Notes: a model not told the origin generated them from the letters alone. A DNA stretch of 11,060 nt from Hondaea fermentalgiana (GCA_014084085.1 NPFB01000032.1:346119-357178), one strand, 5' to 3'. Shown: positions 1 to 7,870, counted from the first letter of the stretch. Numbers and translations: made by a program.

Positions 1-197
1 CTGTCCCCGTTGCTTCCGTACCAGCCCTTGGGGCCAGACTGCTTTGCTGCGCCACGCGCGCTAGGCCAGCGAGGCAGCCAGCCCAGCGCGGCGTAGCAGC
101 GCAGCGAAGCAGGCAAGGTCTGTCTGATCGAGCCCGCGGGCGCGAGAGAGAGAAGACCGACAGACAAGACAGACGCAAAAAGGCACTCCTTTACTAC

Positions 198-205
198 TAT
201 AAAAG
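198..205 (+). promoter_or_regulatory. TATA-box-like element upstream of gene 1
   Basis: The sequence TATAAAAG matches the eukaryotic TATA consensus and lies 236 bases before the ATG at 434. No ATG occurs between it and 434, so a transcript starting shortly downstream would have an ATG-free leader of roughly 200 bases. A second AT-rich stretch at 349-360 (TATAATAAAAAG) is a weaker alternative. Assignment as a promoter is inference from motif and position only. Confidence 0.45.
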
Positions 206-433
206 AGGCCCACCAGTACACGCATACGCGCAAGGACAAGGAGAAGCAGATCGCGCGCTCGTCTCGCTCGAGCCCGCCTGCTACAGAGTACAACAAGCAC
301 GAGAACAACAACGGGAAAGTCTTTCCGCCAGTCGAACTTCGAGGAAAGTATAATAAAAAGTAGCAGAGCACGTACCAACAGACGAGAGCAAGCTCCAGAG
401 CGTACACAGCCGAACGACAAGAAAGAGCGCAAG

Positions 434-1498
434 ATGACATCAACGCCAACGGAAAGCAAGACGCAGCAGCAGGCGCAACTTCATCATCATCATCAGCAGC
501 AGCAGCAGCAGAAGCGACTTTCCTCGCGACTCGCGAGCGTGTCGGAATCCAAATCGGACGACGACCAGAGCAGCGCCCGCAGTGAGCGCAGCGAGTCCTC
601 CGTAGACTTTGCCATGCCCGAACAATGCGCAGAGGGTGGCCTCAACCTCGAGATCACACAGAATCCTCTGCAAGTGTTCTGGAAAGATGAAGGCGGTCGC
701 GGCAACTACCTCACCGCCACAGCCACCGTGCGCGGCGTCGAACAATACGGCAAAGTTACCATCATCCCGAGTCTCATGTACGAGAACTTTGCCGAAGTTG
801 AGGATGCCGAGGAGATCCTTCGCGTCATTTCCGTCGAGCCCAAGATGGTGACTCGTTCCGGACAGCGCGTCACGGTCAAGTTCCGCATTGAAAAGGTGAG
901 CCGCCGCAAAGATGGTCGCAAGTTCCGTCTTTCCCTGGGCTGCGACAAGGAGGGCGCGCTCGCAGAGCGAGCCTGCACTTCGCCTGTCATGGTTCTCTCC
1001 AAGCGCAAGTCCCAAGCTGCGGTTCTCCAAGCGCACAATGGCTACCGTGCCCCTGCAGGCACCCCCGCGCGCAAGACGTCCGGCGTCAAGCGTAAGGCTG
1101 CGCACACGCAGCGTCGCTCGTCGCTCCCCGTGACCAAGGTGGAGCATCAACAGCACATGCACCATCATCCGCAGCACCAAGCCCACATGCATCATCCTCA
1201 ACAAGCTCCGGCGCATCACCACGTCGCCCAGCTTGATGCCCTTCGTACCACTGTGGGCGCGCTTGAATCGAAGCTCTCGGCGCTTGTGGACAGAGTCATC
1301 TACCTCGAGAAGGAGAACAAGCGCCAGGCTATTGCCCTTGCGGAGAGCTTTCGCGCTCCGGAACCGGAGCCAGTGTCTTCGCCCAGCACCCATGCATTCG
1401 AGGACGACTTTGGCGAGTGGGGCATGGACAACACCAACCCCGATCTCTCCTTCAACTTTGGCCTGCCGAGTGGCGCAGCTTCTCCGGCCGAATTCTAA
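434..1498 (+). CDS. Putative nuclear transcription factor with Rel/CudA-like beta-rich domain, His-rich segment and coiled coil
   Basis: Single-exon 354-residue protein that I cannot assign to a named family. Seen in order: a low-complexity N-terminus with His4-Gln6 (17-26); a Ser/acidic stretch (29-58); a compact domain at about 69-172 of alternating hydrophobic residues, containing EGGRGNYL (86-93) and KVSRRKDGRKFRLSL (154-168); basic nuclear-localisation-like patches at 190-192 and 219-228; a His/Met-rich stretch with 12 His at 238-263; a probable coiled coil at about 265-302; and an acidic-aromatic tail (322-343, EDDFGEWG then DLSFNFG) like an activation domain. The central domain recalls Ig-fold DNA-binding domains of the Rel/p53/CudA type; that is a weak inference from pattern. 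The basic region, coiled coil and acidic tail fit a dimeric transcription regulator. The start at 434 is the first ATG after the TATA-like box and has A at -3. Methionine 61 is the next in-frame ATG, just before the conserved-looking domain. Confidence 0.8.
   Translation: MTSTPTESKTQQQAQLHHHHQQQQQQKRLSSRLASVSESKSDDDQSSARSERSESSVDFAMPEQCAEGGLNLEITQNPLQVFWKDEGGRGNYLTATATVRGVEQYGKVTIIPSLMYENFAEVEDAEEILRVISVEPKMVTRSGQRVTVKFRIEKVSRRKDGRKFRLSLGCDKEGALAERACTSPVMVLSKRKSQAAVLQAHNGYRAPAGTPARKTSGVKRKAAHTQRRSSLPVTKVEHQQHMHHHPQHQAHMHHPQQAPAHHHVAQLDALRTTVGALESKLSALVDRVIYLEKENKRQAIALAESFRAPEPEPVSSPSTHAFEDDFGEWGMDNTNPDLSFNFGLPSGAASPAEF
482..511 (+). repeat. (CAT)4(CAG)6 coding microsatellite
   Basis: Ten consecutive triplets encode His4 then Gln6 near the N-terminus of gene 1. 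Pure CAG and CAT runs of this kind are prone to slippage, so the length may vary between strains. Confidence 0.85.
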
Positions 1499-1517
1499 TA
1501 TTTTAGGCCCCAAGAAT

Positions 1518-1622
1518 TGTACACATTGCACACACACCAACACACACCCCGCTCACCCACATTCTCACGTACACACATCCGCTTTACACCCCATACACAT
1601 ACACAAATATACACACACGCTG
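1518..1622. repeat. AC-rich degenerate dinucleotide tract
   Basis: About 100 bases immediately after gene 1 are dominated by interrupted CA/AC runs with scattered CCC and TAC. It probably lies in the 3' untranslated region of gene 1. It looks like a decayed (CA)n microsatellite; no function can be inferred from sequence. Confidence 0.7.
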
Positions 1623-1640
1623 ACAAGTGTCATAGCGAGC

Positions 1641-1659
1641 GAGCACCTCGAGCGTGCTC
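1641..1659. repeat. Short inverted repeat GAGCAC/GTGCTC
   Basis: Arms GAGCAC (1641-1646) and GTGCTC (1654-1659) flank a 7-base spacer that contains the palindrome CTCGAG. A 6-bp stem of this sort can arise by chance in GC-rich DNA. Confidence 0.4.
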
Positions 1660-1695
1660 ATGCATAGACATAGAAATAGGCCGCCTGCACATGCG

Positions 1696-1715
1696 GAGGT
1701 GGATGGCTCCACCTC
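1696..1715. repeat. Perfect 8-bp hairpin with TGGC loop
   Basis: GAGGTGGA (1696-1703) pairs perfectly with TCCACCTC (1708-1715) across a 4-base loop. It lies about 200 bases downstream of the gene 1 stop, so it could form in that transcript's 3' untranslated region. Confidence 0.55.
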
Positions 1716-1839
1716 TGAGTTGCGATTTTCAAGGGCAAGGGTTCGCATACCGGAACGAGTGGGGCGAAAGATGCGATGGACAACTCTGTCTATTCGCATT
1801 CTCTTCTTCTCGTCCTGCACAAGATCTGAATGGGAGTTT

Positions 1840-1882
1840 GAACCGACGGTTTGGCGTCTTTTCGCCAAGCCACCATCGGTTC
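1840..1882 (-). repeat. Long imperfect hairpin, 16-17 bp stem with 6-base loop
   Basis: Left arm 1840-1856 pairs with right arm 1863-1882 around the loop TCTTTT (1857-1862). Outer pairs 1840-1846 with 1876-1882 are perfect, 1848-1850 pair with 1872-1874, there is a 3-base bulge at 1869-1871, and the inner six pairs 1851-1856 with 1863-1868 are perfect. The only mismatch (1847 against 1875) is C/A on the + strand but G-U wobble in a minus-strand RNA, so RNA folding favours transcription from the minus strand, that is, downstream of the SNARE gene. Whether it is a processed RNA, a 3'-end element or chance is unknown. Confidence 0.5.
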
Positions 1883-1953
1883 CTCTTTCTCAATCGCTCC
1901 CCCCTTTTATGCTTTCACTGCTATCCTCTACGGCTCGAGACTCGACCGAACGG

Positions 1954-1971
1954 CCAGCCAGCCAACCAACC
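1954..1971. repeat. (CCAG)2(CCAA)2 tetranucleotide repeat
   Basis: Four clean tetramer units followed by CC. It is related to the longer CCAG-type array at 2316-2348. Confidence 0.6.
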
Positions 1972-2315
1972 GTAACAACGAGGTTTTGGCTGGTGTCAAG
2001 AAGTCAAGAAGACGAAAATGACTCTCGAGGGTAGCCGTGACACGCCTGTACACATTGTAAATGAAAAGCATGCATCCTAACCCGACGCCTGCCCACAGCT
2101 TCGCAACGCTGCACGAGCTTGAACCCCTCGTCATTGCGACGTGTTCAAACGTGATCTTGCGCAAGTCCCGCGCTTGGACACATGTACATAAAGTTACATA
2201 CAACGATTCATAGCACGTATACATCTTCCTACCTTCCCATCGCTAGCGTCTAAGTCAACATTTATTTATTTCCCATCAAGTTTGTGCAAACGATCGCCCT
2301 CGATAGGCAGTCATT

Positions 2316-2348
2316 CAGCCAGCCAGCAGCCAGCAAGCCAGCCAGCGA
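2316..2348. repeat. CCAG/CAGC-type degenerate tetranucleotide array
   Basis: About 33 bases of CCAG units with single-base slips (AGCCAGCCAGCAGCCAGC and similar), followed shortly by an inverted GCTGG at 2353-2357. Simple-sequence DNA in the gap between convergent genes. Confidence 0.6.
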
Positions 2349-2526
2349 GTTAGCTGGTCGGACACTTCATTCATCGATTTTAGAAGAAGAAAAACAATAA
2401 TTCGATCGATCGATGAATTGATTGAGCTTCGTTGCACAATACGAGACAAAGTCAAAGGTTGCGCGAGGCTAGTCCAGGTTCACCGTCGATTCAGAGTGCT
2501 AGGGTACGAGGTGCAGAGCACCTCAG

Positions 2527-3309
2527 CTATGTCCAGGCCACGAGCAAAATAAGCACAAAGAGCACCCCAAGGAGAGAAAGAATAGTCCAAGTCTGGCACC
2601 TGCTGTTCGACTTGAGGATCTTATCCATCTTGCTGAGCGTGGCCTCGAGTCGAGTCGAAGCAGCCTCGACGTCGTCGCCCAAGTCGTCGAGCATGATGTT
2701 TTGCGCATCGATTTCCTCCCCGATCGCCGTGGCCATGTGACCAAGCCGCGATGCACCCTGCTCGAGCTCGTCAAGATGCTCATCTTGCTGTCGCTGCGCC
2801 ATGAGCTGTTGTTGCTGTTGATCCTCAATAAAGGCTTGATTTGACGCTGCGGCAGCAGCCGCCCCAAGAGCACCACCGTCAGCATTGTTGTTGCTGCGTC
2901 GCAAGAGATCCTTCTTGGCATCTGCCTCGAGCTTGCCCACGGTCTGTGCGCTCGTCATTGACCCCTGCATCGACCTGATCTCGTTCTTGATCTCACGCAT
3001 GAACGCCTGTCGGCTGTTGAGCTCGCCATCTGAAATGTGCGCAAAGTTTGATCGGTGCGTCTGCACGCGCTTCAGGACCTGGTCCAGGTCTGCGGCGCTA
3101 CTCTGTAGACTGTTCAGTTCAGCCTTGAGCGATGCGTGTTCGTTCTGGAAAGTTTTGTTCTGCGCCGTGTCTGTGGTCTCCAGCAAGTGCTTCCACTGCG
3201 CGAAGCGCTTCGACGCCTTTTGCACGTGAGCCTGCAGCTCGTCCCGAAACGCGTAGAACGGGTCGTCCGAAGTCGACGACCCGATCAAGGGAACTTCGAT
3301 CGAAGACAT
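2527..3309 (-). CDS. Qc-SNARE of the syntaxin-6/10, SYP61, Tlg1 type
   Basis: A 260-residue tail-anchored SNARE, close to the 255 residues of human syntaxin-6. The family acts in fusion of endosome-derived vesicles with the trans-Golgi network and endosomes, supplying the Qc helix of the four-helix bundle. Seen: an N-terminal syntaxin-6-type three-helix domain opening with DDPFYAFRDELQAHV (15-29) and continuing to about 115; a linker with poly-Ala (150-155) and poly-Gln (164-168); the SNARE motif at about 176-236 (QDEHLDELEQGASRLG, then IGEEIDAQNIMLDDLG) with the predicted zero-layer glutamine Q203; and one C-terminal membrane anchor (about 239-259) ending directly at the stop. The start at 3309 places DPFY where family members have it. 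Intronless. It is transcribed divergently from SF3B1. The family is clear; the exact subtype (syntaxin-6, syntaxin-10 or Tlg1) cannot be separated by eye. Confidence 0.93.
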   Translation of the reverse strand: MSSIEVPLIGSSTSDDPFYAFRDELQAHVQKASKRFAQWKHLLETTDTAQNKTFQNEHASLKAELNSLQSSAADLDQVLKRVQTHRSNFAHISDGELNSRQAFMREIKNEIRSMQGSMTSAQTVGKLEADAKKDLLRRSNNNADGGALGAAAAAASNQAFIEDQQQQQLMAQRQQDEHLDELEQGASRLGHMATAIGEEIDAQNIMLDDLGDDVEAASTRLEATLSKMDKILKSNSRCQTWTILSLLGVLFVLILLVAWT

Positions 3310-3388
3310 CGCGAGTTACTTGGCCTAGTTCGGGGCCACGTTCACAGCGAGGTCACCTCACCTCGCCCTCGCGTCGCGCGCTCGCGCG

Positions 3389-3420
3389 CTCGCTCGCTCG
3401 CTCGCTCGTTCGTTCGTCCG
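3389..3420. repeat. (CTCG)5(TTCG)2TCCG tetranucleotide repeat
   Basis: Eight consecutive tetramers, five perfect CTCG, two TTCG and one TCCG, lying 80-111 bases upstream of the SNARE start codon, so probably in its promoter or 5' leader. Confidence 0.85.
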
Positions 3421-3600
3421 AAACCTCAGCGCCTCGCGCCGTCGGTTCTCAGACTCGCGCTGTCTGCGCGGCGCGGGCGGCGTCCTGCGCGCGGCGCGGA
3501 AGAAGTGCCGCGAGTCTGCTCTCCGCGCCACGCCGTGCCGCGCCGCGCCGTGCCGCACAGCGCCCTCGCGTCTCGCCGCGCCGTGCCTTCGCGCAGCGCC

Positions 3601-3625
3601 TCGCCTCGCCTCGCCTCGCCTCGCC
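3601..3625. repeat. (TCGCC)5 pentanucleotide repeat
   Basis: Five perfect TCGCC units in tandem, preceded by a related GCGCC. They lie in the GC-rich part of the divergent promoter. Confidence 0.85.
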
Positions 3626-3851
3626 AGGATCTCGTTCTGCGTGCGGCGGGCCGCCCGACCACAACGAAGCTATAGCTCCACTTTGTCGCCCGCCCCGGCA
3701 AGTGAAGCAAATCCTTTTCTCCACTCACGGCGGCGTCTTGCGATGGCGCCATGGTGGCTGAAAGGAAAGAAAGCCGCGGGAGGGGCGGGCGGCGACAAAA
3801 GAATGAAACAAAAAAGGGCCGCGGCCGCGACCGCAAGTGAAGAATGGGGGC

Positions 3852-3857
3852 TATAAC
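3852..3857 (+). promoter_or_regulatory. TATA-like element upstream of SF3B1
   Basis: TATAAC lies 235 bases before the SF3B1 ATG, and no ATG occurs between them. The distance is almost the same as for the TATA-like box of gene 1 (236 bases). The match is weaker than TATAAAAG, so this is a tentative call. Confidence 0.3.
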
Positions 3858-4086
3858 CCACTGTGCGCTGGCGCAGCTAGAGCAGCGAGCGGCGAGTGCC
3901 ATCCAAACCCGAGTAGCCAGGTCGAGCGGGAGGACTCGCGCAGACCGTCTGCGCGCCGTGCTGCGGACGGAGCTGCTGCGCGCACGCCGGAGACAGGCGC
4001 CGGGGAACGGCGCGCCGCCCGCAGATTGCACGCCGGCATCAAGAGTCGCAAAGGCAGAGCGGCAGACGTAGGCTCGGATAGCCGCC

Positions 4087-7000
4087 ATGTCGGGCCACGA
4101 GATCAAAGACCTGACGGCGCTGCGCGGCGCCTCGCACCCTGCCTTTCGAGGCGAGGGCGCGCAGGCAGACGGGAATGAGGGCGACGAAGCAGAGGATGCG
4201 CAGGCTCTGCGCGATCACCTTGAAAATGCCTCTGGGACTAAGAGCACGCGAATCGTGGACAACGAATCAGATTATCAAAAACAACGTCATAAAATGGGCG
4301 ATATGCTCAAACACGGAAACGAGACCTATCAAGAGCGCATGGCTAGGCGCAAGGCCGAAGACCTGGCGGCACGAAGTGCGCATCAGGAACCTATGGGTCC
4401 TCCTTCATCATCTATGGGTCCTCCTCCATCACATTCGACACCGTCTTCCACGGCAGCGACAGTATCCTCACAGTCTCGCAGCAAGAGACGTCGATGGGAC
4501 GATGATGGGTCGATGCCACCGACATCATCTTCGTCGTCCGTTGCCTCCTCTTCGTCGGCGCTTGCTGCCCGTACAAACGGACTCGCTTCTGCGCGAGACA
4601 GCAGCCACCTCAGTGGCACTGATGCAGACATGAGCTCGGATAACGAGGCAAGAGAAGGAGGCAAAGAGGGTCGCGGCGCAGCAACAACGACGCGGCGTCG
4701 GCGGCGATGGGACGCTGCCCCTGACGAGGCTGCGGCCTCCATCACGGCGTCAATGCCAGCGCCCGCTCCTGTAACATCATCAGCAGTCGACGATGCGCTC
4801 GAAACACAATCCGACGCAGGCGCCTCGGTGGCTACAAGCGCGACAATCATGACTCGGGCTGAGAGGGATATTGCCGAGCGGAATCGCCCCCTTACGGATG
4901 AAGAACTCGACGCCATGCTACCCAGTGAGGGTTACGCGGTCGTGGCGCCACCCGCCTCATACAAGCCGCCGACGCGCGATGCGACAAGCATTATTGTTGA
5001 TGCGAGCTCTTTAACGGTGAGCGGGGGCGAAGACGTGAATGGCCCTACAAGTTCTGGTGCGACCGCCTTGGATGAAAATGCTTCACCCGAAGAACGTGTA
5101 GGCGCTCTTTTGCAACGCATCATGGATGGCACACCGGCGCAACGCAAGGTTGGCTTGCGACACATTTCTCGGCGCGCGCGAGAGTTTGGTGCTGGCGCGA
5201 TTTTTGGCCAGGTCTTGCCAATGATGATGAGCCCCACACTCGAGAATCAACAACGACACCTCCTCGTCAAGGTGATCGGCCGTGTCCTGTACCGCTTGGA
5301 CGATCTGGTCTGTCCCTATGTGGATCAGATTCTCGTGCCTGTCATGCCTTTACTTATTGATGAGGACTTTTTTGCTCGAGCCGAGGGTCGCGAAATCATC
5401 GCTAACTTGAGCAAGGCCGCAGGCGTGCCGACCATGATTGCAGCTTTGCGACCAAACGTGGACCATAAGGAAGAGTATGTTCGTAATGTCACCGCTCGTG
5501 CATTTGCGGTCGTTGCGTCGGCAATGGGCATTGCAAGTTTGGTCCCCTTTCTCCGCGCCGTTTGCGCGAGCAAGTCGTGGCACGCAAGGCATACAGGTGT
5601 CAAGGTCGTGCAGCAAATTGCCGTCCTCGTGGGATGCGCAGTGCTTCCGCACCTCACGAGCCTTGTCGGGGTTGTAAAGAATGGACTCGAGGACAAAGTC
5701 ACCAGGGTGCGGGACATGACGGCTCTTGCTCTGGCAGCCTTGGCTGAGTCTGCCCACCCGTACGGCATCGAGTCATTTGATCCCGTCCTCGAACCGCTTT
5801 GGCACGGTGTACGCCAACATCAGGGTAAAACGCTGGCCTCGTTTCTCAAGGCTGTCGGCGCGCTCATTCCGCTTTTTGATGACGAAGAGTATGCTTCGTA
5901 CTTTGCCAAAGAGGTGATGGCTATTCTGATCCGCGAGTTCAAGTCTTCAGATGACGAGATGCGCAGAATTTGCCTGCACGTTTTGCGGCAATGCGTCAAG
6001 AGCGATTGCGTTACTGCTGCGTACTTGCGGGAGAGCGTGTGTCCTGAATACTTTCGCAACTTTTGGATTCGGCGTATGGCGTTGGAGCGACGAAACGCAA
6101 AGCAGGTCGTGGAGACAACAACGACGCTGGCCAACAAGCTCGGGGCGGCAGATGTAGTGGCGCGGATCGTGGACGAGCTCAAGGATGAAAATGAGGCGTA
6201 TCGGCGCATGGTCATGGAGGCCTTGAGTGAAATTGTCGCCAACCTCGGTGCTGCCGATATTTCTTTGAATCTCGAGCAGCGACTCGTGGACGGGGCCATG
6301 TACGCCTTTCAAGAGCAAGGTTCTGTTGCCGCCAAGAGCTCGGCAGAAGATAGCCGCCAGGTCGATCGCGAGTCAGCCACAATTCTGAGTGGCTTCAGCA
6401 CGATTCTCAACGCGCTTGGCGAACGCAGCAAGCCCTACCTGGCCCAAATCGCTGGCATTATCAAGTTTCGCTTGAATAGCAAGGATGCAGTCATTCGTGC
6501 TCAGGCCGCAGATCTTTGTGCGCTGGTGGCGCCTTTGCTCAAACTGTGCAAGGAGGACCAGCTCTTGGCGCATCTAAGCGTCGTCCTCTTTGAGAATCTT
6601 GGCGAAGAATATCCCGGGGTCTTGGGGTCCATCATCGGTGGTCTGGCTGGCATTGTGAGCTCCATCGGTATGACAAAGATGGCGCCCCCCATCAAGGACT
6701 TGCTGCCCCGCGTCACTCCGATTCTCAAGAATCAAAATCCAAAGGTTCAAGAAAATGCGATCGCGCTCGTGGGACGCATAGCAGCTCGTGCCCCAGAGCA
6801 GGTCGCGGCACGCGAGTGGATGCGCATTTGCTTTGAGCTCATTGAGCTTTTGCGTGCGAAGCAAAAGTCTATTCGTCGTGCGGCTGTCGCAACCTTTGGC
6901 TACATTGCTGAGGCAGTTGGCCCCCAGGACATCACTCACGCTCTTCTCAACAATCTCAAGGTGGCCGATCGCTCCTCACGCGTCTGCTCCACGGTAGGTC

Positions 7001-7659
7001 TCGCCGTAGTAGCCGAGTCCTGTGGCCCGTTTACCGTGCTCCCCTCGCTGCTGACAGACTACCGCTTCACGGACAGCAATGTGCAGCATGGTGTCCTCAA
7101 GTCGCTAAGCTTTTTGTTCCAGTACATTGGTGAATCCTCGAAGGATTACATTTACAGCGTAATCACCTTGCTTACAGACGCTCTTTGCCAACGTGACGCC
7201 GTTCATCGTCAGACGGCTTGCTCCGTGGTCAAGCACCTTGCTCTTGGCGTCTACGGCGCTGGATGCGAGGATGCCCTTGTGCATCTTCTGAACTTTGTGT
7301 GGCCCAACATTTTCGAAGAGTCTCCCCACGTGATCGCCGCTGTGTTTGAGGCTGTGGAGGGCATTCGCGTCGCGCTTGGCGCTCACATGGTGTTCTTGTA
7401 CGTGCTGCAGGGTCTCTTTCACCCCGCGCGACGCGTGCGAGAGGTGTATTGGCGCATTCACAACAATCTCTACGTTTACGGCGGCGAAAAACTCATCCCT
7501 GTGTACCCGAGACTTCCACCAGACTATGCATTGCCAGAATCTCGGCCTACAGACATTTCTGCACGCAAGCACCAACTTGTCGAGGTCCTCTCTGCGCCGA
7601 AAGCAGAGGCTGAGATCCGCAATTCATACGAAAACACCTATCTCGATCTCTTTGTGTAG
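4087..7659 (+). CDS. SF3B1: Splicing factor 3B subunit 1 (SF3b155)
   Basis: HEAT-repeat scaffold of the U2 snRNP SF3b complex, which clamps the branch-site/U2 duplex in the nucleus. Intronless, 1190 residues against 1304 in human; the shortening is mostly in the disordered N-terminus. Seen: a conserved N-terminal segment ([10 protein letters not shown], 55-64); a duplicated MGPP element (103-116); two U2AF-ligand motifs, KRRRWDDD (133-140, Trp137) and [12 protein letters not shown] (203-214, Trp208); the p14-binding-like segment [14 protein letters not shown] (264-277); and the HEAT domain from about 333 to the end, with very strong human matches such as [20 protein letters not shown] (365-384), YGIESFD (559-565) and SPHVIAAVF (1079-1087). 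Residues matching human Arg625, Asn626, His662 and Lys666 are conserved (Arg466, Asn467, His502, Lys506); the Lys700 position is Arg540. An extra segment of about 15 residues lies at 745-763. The start has a strong GCCGCC-ATG context. LSM3 follows on the same strand. Confidence 0.98.
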   Translation: MSGHEIKDLTALRGASHPAFRGEGAQADGNEGDEAEDAQALRDHLENASGTKSTRIVDNESDYQKQRHKMGDMLKHGNETYQERMARRKAEDLAARSAHQEPMGPPSSSMGPPPSHSTPSSTAATVSSQSRSKRRRWDDDGSMPPTSSSSSVASSSSALAARTNGLASARDSSHLSGTDADMSSDNEAREGGKEGRGAATTTRRRRRWDAAPDEAAASITASMPAPAPVTSSAVDDALETQSDAGASVATSATIMTRAERDIAERNRPLTDEELDAMLPSEGYAVVAPPASYKPPTRDATSIIVDASSLTVSGGEDVNGPTSSGATALDENASPEERVGALLQRIMDGTPAQRKVGLRHISRRAREFGAGAIFGQVLPMMMSPTLENQQRHLLVKVIGRVLYRLDDLVCPYVDQILVPVMPLLIDEDFFARAEGREIIANLSKAAGVPTMIAALRPNVDHKEEYVRNVTARAFAVVASAMGIASLVPFLRAVCASKSWHARHTGVKVVQQIAVLVGCAVLPHLTSLVGVVKNGLEDKVTRVRDMTALALAALAESAHPYGIESFDPVLEPLWHGVRQHQGKTLASFLKAVGALIPLFDDEEYASYFAKEVMAILIREFKSSDDEMRRICLHVLRQCVKSDCVTAAYLRESVCPEYFRNFWIRRMALERRNAKQVVETTTTLANKLGAADVVARIVDELKDENEAYRRMVMEALSEIVANLGAADISLNLEQRLVDGAMYAFQEQGSVAAKSSAEDSRQVDRESATILSGFSTILNALGERSKPYLAQIAGIIKFRLNSKDAVIRAQAADLCALVAPLLKLCKEDQLLAHLSVVLFENLGEEYPGVLGSIIGGLAGIVSSIGMTKMAPPIKDLLPRVTPILKNQNPKVQENAIALVGRIAARAPEQVAAREWMRICFELIELLRAKQKSIRRAAVATFGYIAEAVGPQDITHALLNNLKVADRSSRVCSTVGLAVVAESCGPFTVLPSLLTDYRFTDSNVQHGVLKSLSFLFQYIGESSKDYIYSVITLLTDALCQRDAVHRQTACSVVKHLALGVYGAGCEDALVHLLNFVWPNIFEESPHVIAAVFEAVEGIRVALGAHMVFLYVLQGLFHPARRVREVYWRIHNNLYVYGGEKLIPVYPRLPPDYALPESRPTDISARKHQLVEVLSAPKAEAEIRNSYENTYLDLFV
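4393..4434 (+). repeat. 21-bp tandem duplication inside SF3B1
   Basis: Two adjacent 21-base units encode MGPPSSS and MGPPPSH in the disordered N-terminus. Neighbouring runs of Ser codons suggest this linker evolves by slippage. Confidence 0.75.
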
Positions 7660-7848
7660 AAAAAAAAATAGACAGGTCGAAACCAAAATAAATCACAAAC
7701 ACTCACAGTCAACAACTTAATGTTTTGTTGCGCGCAAGGACGTGCCTGCAATCGGCCCAGGACGTAGTAGTACTACCAGTAGGGCCGTGGGGGCCTGTCG
7801 CTAAGGTTTTCCAACGTTGATCTTTGTGGTGCAATCGTCAATCTCAAT

Positions 7849-7870
7849 CAAAACAAAACAAAACAAAAAC
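7849..7870 (+). repeat. CAAAA pentanucleotide repeat
   Basis: Three perfect CAAAA units followed by one with an extra A, upstream of LSM3. Confidence 0.7.

Larger units (their letters stand above)
1499..2526. other. Gap between convergent genes, 1 kb, no gene recognised
   Basis: This lies between the stop of gene 1 (+) and the stop of the SNARE gene (-), so it should hold both 3' untranslated regions. It contains an AC-rich tract, three inverted repeats (1641-1659, 1696-1715, 1840-1882), CCAG-type tetramer repeats, an imperfect AATTC/GAATT palindrome around GATCGATCGAT (2399-2419), and a Pumilio-type site TGTACATA at 2183-2190. Short reading frames here have no recognisable domains. I looked for tRNA, snRNA, SRP and RNase P signatures and found none I could support. 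Confidence 0.6.
3310..4086. promoter_or_regulatory. Divergent promoter region between the SNARE gene and SF3B1
   Basis: 777 bases separate the two divergent ATGs. The half near the SNARE gene is extremely GC-rich, with CTCG, GCCGY and TCGCC repeats that are CTC-rich on the + strand and therefore GAG-rich in the SNARE sense. The middle holds the palindrome AGCTATAGCT (3668-3677) and a GC-box-like GGGGCGGGC (3782-3790). The Arg-rich reading frames crossing this region on both strands are composition artefacts. Promoter role is inferred from gene orientation. Confidence 0.6.

Noticed and set aside
61..459. A 132-codon minus-strand frame with hydrophobic runs over the gene 1 leader
   Set aside because: Its composition looks like translated purine/pyrimidine-biased leader DNA, it overlaps the promoter and start of gene 1, and it resembles no known protein.
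440..1543. A 367-codon open frame antisense to nearly all of gene 1
   Set aside because: It mirrors gene 1 codon by codon, turning His/Gln repeats into Met/Leu runs, and has no recognisable domain. It is explained by GC-rich codon use on the sense strand.
2100..2170. Possible tRNA on the minus strand (GGGTTCAAG flanked by a 5-bp stem)
   Set aside because: The loop is 9 bases rather than 7, and no acceptor, D or anticodon arm can be assembled around it.
1517..2224. Short reading frames in the gap between convergent genes
   Set aside because: They are built from the AC-rich tract and tetramer repeats, with no domain, no conserved motif and no supporting splice signals.
2399..2419. AATTC-GATCGATCGAT-GAATT palindrome as a mobile-element terminus or origin
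   Set aside because: The core is offset by one base and made of a simple GATC repeat; no target-site duplication or transposase accompanies it.
3132..4106. Long Arg/Ala-rich frames on both strands of the divergent promoter
   Set aside because: They consist of translated CTCG, GCCG and TCGCC repeats in a very GC-rich stretch where stops are rare. No domain is visible.
7754..7786. GGCCC...GGGCC with inner GTAGTACTAC palindrome as a terminator hairpin
   Set aside because: The two symmetry centres do not coincide (about 7770 and 7771.5), there is no T-run, and such terminators are bacterial. I record it only as a palindrome.
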